DNA from: JBGLNJ01 sp964353405
GTDB taxonomy: Bacteria > Chloroflexota > Anaerolineae > Fen-1058
Length of the DNA stretch: 17,744 nt
Reading direction: 5' to 3'
Assembly: GCA_964353405.1 (NCBI GenBank)
Contig: CAYGWJ010000355.1
Span: 1-17,744, forward strand
Below, piece after piece: positions 14,387 through 17,744 of the stretch. Position 1 is the first letter of the stretch. Each line of letters opens with the position of its first letter. Position numbers and translations under genes: made by a program. A model generated the notes under the pieces. It had not been told where the DNA came from, did no database searches, and saw only the letters and a program-made list of their open reading frames with translations.

Positions 14387-16873
14387 ATGGAAATCGAAGC
14401 CAAATTCAACATCCCGGATGCCGAGACTCGGCAGCGTTTGCAGTCGGTTGAGAGCCTGGCGGGTTTTGCGCTTTCGGGCGAGGATCGCCTTTCGACCGGC
14501 CAGATCAAGCAGGTGCACGATACGTACCTGGATACAGCCGGACGCCTGATCCTGGCCGCCGGCTACACATGCCGCAAGCGTGAACGCGACGGGCAAATCA
14601 TCATGACGGTCAAGCAGCTCACCAGCGCCTCGGATGCCGTGCACCGTCGCCAAGAGTTCGAAGTGCTTTTGCCCGCCGAAGCGCCGCCCGCGCAATGGCC
14701 TGACGGCGAAGCGCGGCAGCATATCCTCGCTTGGATCGGCGATGAACCTCTGTTTCCGCTTTTTGACCTGAGCCAGGCTCGCATTGTGCGCTCGGTCAGT
14801 CAAGGCGAACCGCCCAGCGCCATCGCCGAACTCTGCCTGGATGATGTGCACATCCTTGCGGGTGATCGAGAGCAAACATTCTATGAGCTGGAAGTCGAAC
14901 TGAAGACTGAAGGAACCGAAGAGGATTTGGCCGTAATCGTCGCCAGCCTGCAGAGTGAATGGGGCTTGCACCCAGAAGCGCGTTCCAAGTTCGAGCGGGC
15001 GCTCGAGTGGGTATCCGCCCAGCGCCTGTTGACGCCGAATGAACAGAGCACCCTGACACAGATTGCCGCGCGTGATGATGGCTATGGCCGCCGCGCGCGC
15101 GCCTTGCTGGCATTGAACGAGGGCACAACACAAGTGGAGGCAGGCGAGCGCGCCGGGCTTTGCGAACGGCGGGTCAGATATTGGCGGGCCGCGTTTCGAC
15201 TCAAGCGGCTGGGCATTTTCCCCCAGCGTGTGCTGGCGTCCATGGTCAAGATTCTGGCGGCGTCGCAGGCGGCGTCGCCTGTCCAGGCTTTACTCGAACG
15301 CTTTGACGTGGATCAGGCACACGCGCGCGCCGTAGCCGACGCCGCGCTGGCATTATTCGATCGCTTGATGCCGTTCCATCGTCTGCCCGACGAGCGCCGC
15401 GTTCTGTTGGAGAAGGCGGCGCTGACTCACGACATTGGCCTGGGCACCGATGCCCATCGCCATGGGGCGGTCGGGCGAGACATTTTGCTCTCTGCCGAGA
15501 CCGCCGGCATGGATCAGCGTGACCGCTTGGTGATGTCAGTTGCCGCATTCTTGCACGCCAAGCGAATCACGCCGGACAAACTTGACCAGTTGTCACAGAA
15601 ATTTGAACTAGCCGAGCCGTTGCGAACGCAAGCACTTGCACTGGCGTCGCTGGTGCGCATGGCGGACGGGCTGGTGTACACTCACACGCGCAGCAGCATT
15701 GGGGAATTGCACGCGCAAGAAGGACTGGTCGAGCTGGAGGTGATTGGCCCACAGGCTGCAACGGATGCTGAGCAAGCGCAAAAGAACAGCGATCTGTGGC
15801 GGTTGGTGTTTGGCCTGGACCTGAGGTTCAAGCCTATTACCACCGTGACCATGGGCGGCGTGACGTATCGTCTGGGCGTGTTGCGGTTGCCTCTGCTGGA
15901 GCAGCCCGGCCTGAACGTGGACGACGCGATGGCCGAGGCTGGGCGCAAGACGTTATACTTTCATTTCCAGCGCATGTTGTATTACGAGCCGGGCACTCGC
16001 TTGGGCGAGGACATTGAAGATCTGCACCACATGCGCGTGGCGACCCGGCGCATGCGCGCCGCAGTGCGCGTGTTCGCAGACTATCTGGACCCGGCAGCGA
16101 TCAAGCCATTTGTCAAAGCATTACGGCGGACGGGTAGGGCGCTGGGCGCCGTGCGCGATCTGGACGTGTTTCGCGCCAAGACCCAGCTTTACCTGGAGCA
16201 GTTGCCGCCCGAGCGTCAAGGCGAGTTGGCGCCTTTGCTGGCGGCGTGGCAAGTCGAGCGAGACCAGGCTCGCGCGCAGATGCTGACCGGGTTGGACAGC
16301 AAGCTTTACACTGACTTTAAAGAGCAATTCGATGTATTCCTGCAAACGCCGGGGGCGGGAGCACTGCCGGCCATCGCGTCAGAAGGCGAGCCACTGCCTC
16401 ACCGCGTCCGGCATATCGCGCCTGTGGCGCTGTATCAACATCTGGCGGCCGTGCGCGCCTTTGATGAATGGATCATCCGGCCTGACACGCCGCTCGTGCG
16501 ATTTCATCAACTCCGCATCGCGTTCAAGGGGCTGCGCTACACACTGGAATTCTTTCAACAAGTGCTGGGATCAGAGGCCAAGTCGTTGATCGAAGACATC
16601 AAGGTCATGCAGGATCATCTGGGCGACCTGCAGGATGCCGTGGTGACCTGCAACCTGCTCCGTGACTTTTTAACGTGGGGAACTTGGAGCCACGCCGAGG
16701 CAGATATGCCAGTCCGCCCCGCTGAACCGATCGTCGCGCCGGGCGTGGCATCTTATCTGGCCGCACGTCAGGCGGAACTCGAGCATCTCGTGCACACGTT
16801 TCCCCAGGCCTGGCAGCGCATCATCAGCCCCAAGTTCAGCCAGCACGTTGCCAGCGCTGTCGCCGATTTGTAA
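14387..16873 (+). CDS. CYTH - HTH-like - HD (Ppx/GppA type) - CHAD fusion protein
   Basis: An 828-residue cytoplasmic protein with four regions. Residues 1-205: a CYTH (triphosphate tunnel) domain with the diagnostic ExExK at 2-6 (EIEAK), TVKQL, and YELEVELK. Residues 220-280: an HTH-like helical segment (RARALLALNEGTTQVEAGER, then VRYWRAAFRL). Residues 300-500: an HD domain of the Ppx/GppA C-terminal type, with THDIG (H348, D349), AHRHGAVGRDIL and LVRMADGLVYTH. Residues 505-790: a CHAD domain with HHMRVATRRMRAA at 547-559 and FHQLRIAFKGLRYTLEFF from about 706. CHAD domains bind polyphosphate; CYTH enzymes hydrolyse triphosphates or short polyphosphates. The ASKHA catalytic part of Ppx is absent. 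It is the last gene of the polyphosphate operon, 32 bases after sixA. Probably a granule-associated polyphosphate-processing or sensing protein; the exact activity is unknown. Confidence 0.88.
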   Translation: MEIEAKFNIPDAETRQRLQSVESLAGFALSGEDRLSTGQIKQVHDTYLDTAGRLILAAGYTCRKRERDGQIIMTVKQLTSASDAVHRRQEFEVLLPAEAPPAQWPDGEARQHILAWIGDEPLFPLFDLSQARIVRSVSQGEPPSAIAELCLDDVHILAGDREQTFYELEVELKTEGTEEDLAVIVASLQSEWGLHPEARSKFERALEWVSAQRLLTPNEQSTLTQIAARDDGYGRRARALLALNEGTTQVEAGERAGLCERRVRYWRAAFRLKRLGIFPQRVLASMVKILAASQAASPVQALLERFDVDQAHARAVADAALALFDRLMPFHRLPDERRVLLEKAALTHDIGLGTDAHRHGAVGRDILLSAETAGMDQRDRLVMSVAAFLHAKRITPDKLDQLSQKFELAEPLRTQALALASLVRMADGLVYTHTRSSIGELHAQEGLVELEVIGPQAATDAEQAQKNSDLWRLVFGLDLRFKPITTVTMGGVTYRLGVLRLPLLEQPGLNVDDAMAEAGRKTLYFHFQRMLYYEPGTRLGEDIEDLHHMRVATRRMRAAVRVFADYLDPAAIKPFVKALRRTGRALGAVRDLDVFRAKTQLYLEQLPPERQGELAPLLAAWQVERDQARAQMLTGLDSKLYTDFKEQFDVFLQTPGAGALPAIASEGEPLPHRVRHIAPVALYQHLAAVRAFDEWIIRPDTPLVRFHQLRIAFKGLRYTLEFFQQVLGSEAKSLIEDIKVMQDHLGDLQDAVVTCNLLRDFLTWGTWSHAEADMPVRPAEPIVAPGVASYLAARQAELEHLVHTFPQAWQRIISPKFSQHVASAVADL

Positions 16874-16996
16874 AGGGCCTCCCGGTCCTTGGAGCCTGCA
16901 AGATCTGGTGCTCACCCCACCTGCTTGAGATACTGCCTGTCTTTCGACATCATCAGCGCCGCCGTCGCGCCTTCGCCGGCTGCCGAGGCGGCTTGC

Positions 16997-17013
16997 GCGG
17001 TTGAGTACAACCG
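16997..17013 (+). repeat. Palindromic mini-element, single copy in trxB
   Basis: CGGTTGAGTACAACCG (16998-17013) has GGTTG/CAACC arms and an AGTA centre. The net insertion relative to the expected trxB reading frame (between codons for STN and QAAS) is 17 bases. It is the reverse complement of the pair at 17142-17173. Confidence 0.85.
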
Positions 17014-17141
17014 TTGGTGGACCCGGCGCGTACGTCTCCCGCGGCAAACAACCCCGGCATCGTCGTCATCAGAGTCCCGTCCGTGAGAACAAAGTCATAC
17101 GGATCAAGCTGCACCTTGCCCTTGACCAGGCCGCTATTCGG

Positions 17142-17173
17142 CGGTTGTACTCAACCGCGGTTGTACTCAACCG
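17142..17173 (-). repeat. Palindromic mini-element, tandem pair in trxB
   Basis: Two perfect adjacent copies of CGGTTGTACTCAACCG (17142-17157 and 17158-17173) interrupt the trxB codons for FIGLA and PNSG. Removing exactly these 32 bases restores the reading frame. Read on the trxB strand, the insertion follows CTTG, as does the single copy at 16997 read on the plus strand. Confidence 0.9.
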
Positions 17174-17744
17174 CGCAAGGCCGATGAACACGAACACGCC
17201 GTCATAGTGCCATTCTTTCGACTCGCCTGTGGCGCGATCCTGCACGATGACAGCTTCCAGCTTGTTTTTGCCTCTGAACGCCTGGACCGCGTGGTTGACC
17301 GTCACGGTCATGTTCGGCTTTTCGGCCACCTTGTCCTGGAGAATCTGGCTGGCCTTGACCTCTGGCGCGAACTGGACAATATCCACCTGCGCGGCGAACC
17401 TGAGCAGGAATAGTCCCTCTTCGAACCCGCTGTTGCCCCCGCCCACGACGAGCACTTTTTTGCCTTTGTAGAACGCGCCGTCGCACGTGGCGCAAAAGTG
17501 GATATTGACGCCAATCAATTCTTCTTCACCGGGAATGTTCATCCGGCGGTAGCGCGCGCCAGTCGCCAGCAATACGGCTTTGGTTTCATGCTGTGCGCCA
17601 TCGCCGGTTGTGACGCTCAGGTATTGCCCATCCTGAGAAATCTCTTTGACCGATTGCGCCTGCAAAATCTCGACGCCAAAGCGCCGCGCCTGCCGTCCCA
17701 GCCGGTCGCCAAACTCGGCCCCGCTGATGCCCTCGTCAAAACCG

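Larger units (their letters stand above)
16912..17744 (-). pseudogene. trxB: Thioredoxin-reductase-like flavoprotein gene, broken by two small insertions, 5' end outside the window
   Basis: Reading leftward from the window edge the frame gives a thioredoxin reductase family protein: GARYRRMNIPGEEELIGV, redox CxxC in FCATCDGAFY, a nucleotide-binding GGGNSGFEEG, and DGVFVFIGL. After FIGL a 32-base insertion (two 16-base palindromes) shifts the frame, and translation would stop at 17069. Removing it restores NSGLVKGKVQLDPYDFVLT through PGLFAAGDVRAGST. A second insertion of net 17 bases follows; removing it restores QAASAAGEGATAAL to a TGA at 16912-16914. The C-terminal FAD-binding segment is thus lost in the native frame. 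The NADPH-binding HRRxxxR motif is replaced by VQFAPEVK. It converges on the polyphosphate operon, 38 bases from its end. Confidence 0.85.

Noticed and set aside
16874..16911. Bidirectional terminator between the fusion gene and trxB
   Set aside because: Only a weak bulged pairing (GGCCTCC with GGAGCC) and no T-run are present.
16997..17173. CRISPR array
   Set aside because: Units of 16 bases occur once and as a pair without spacers, inside a coding gene and in opposite orientations.
16889..17207. Plus-strand open frames in the trxB region
   Set aside because: The minus strand carries an unmistakable thioredoxin reductase sequence here, broken only by the palindromes.
1..17744. tRNA, rRNA, integrase or insertion-sequence transposase genes
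   Set aside because: None could be recognised on either strand; the HTH-like segment in the fusion protein resembles IS630-type HTHs but is embedded in a longer conserved chain.

Overview
The window is G+C-rich and gene-dense. It looks like a piece of a Chloroflexota (Anaerolineae-like) chromosome. That guess rests on the sugar-sensing hybrid kinase, the Pro/Ala/Ser linker after the lipobox of the binding protein, the TGn-TATAAT promoters and the polyphosphate gene set; no rRNA or other marker gene is present to prove it.

Layout. (1) 1-720: a decayed toxin-antitoxin locus with an intact MNT-type nucleotidyltransferase (66-422) overlapping a HEPN gene (388-592) that has lost its middle and is frameshifted. 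(2) 817-9207: a sugar-uptake locus. A very large hybrid regulator (periplasmic-binding-protein-like domain, GAF, histidine kinase, two receivers, AraC HTH in one chain) is followed by a small stand-alone receiver whose phosphorylatable Asp is Glu, then by a complete CUT1-type ABC importer: permease, ATPase, permease, lipoprotein binding protein. A strong stem-loop (9245-9275) closes the unit. (3) 9208-9849: a 640-base stretch of relics and repeats: the stem-loop, a nested palindrome, a probable DUF2442-like fragment, a second, internally deleted copy of the MNT/HEPN locus with its promoter, and the likely promoter and leader of the next operon. (4) 9850-16873: a polyphosphate operon of five tightly packed genes: two PPK2-family kinases, PPK1, a SixA-type phosphohistidine phosphatase carrying an unusual Asn/Glu-rich insertion, and an 828-residue CYTH - HTH-like - HD (Ppx/GppA-type) - CHAD fusion. 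(5) 16912-17744, minus strand: a thioredoxin-reductase-like gene, open at the window edge, broken by two insertions of a 16-17 base palindromic mini-element.

How the parts fit. The hybrid regulator probably senses a cytoplasmic sugar or sugar phosphate and controls the importer beside it. In the polyphosphate operon, PPK1 would make polyphosphate, the PPK2 pair would move phosphate between polyphosphate and nucleotides, SixA could remove phosphohistidine, and the fusion protein could bind polyphosphate granules through CHAD while carrying two further phosphate-handling domains. The most unusual items are this fusion protein and operon, the palindromic mini-element inside trxB, and the duplicated, decaying MNT/HEPN locus with apparently leaderless promoters.
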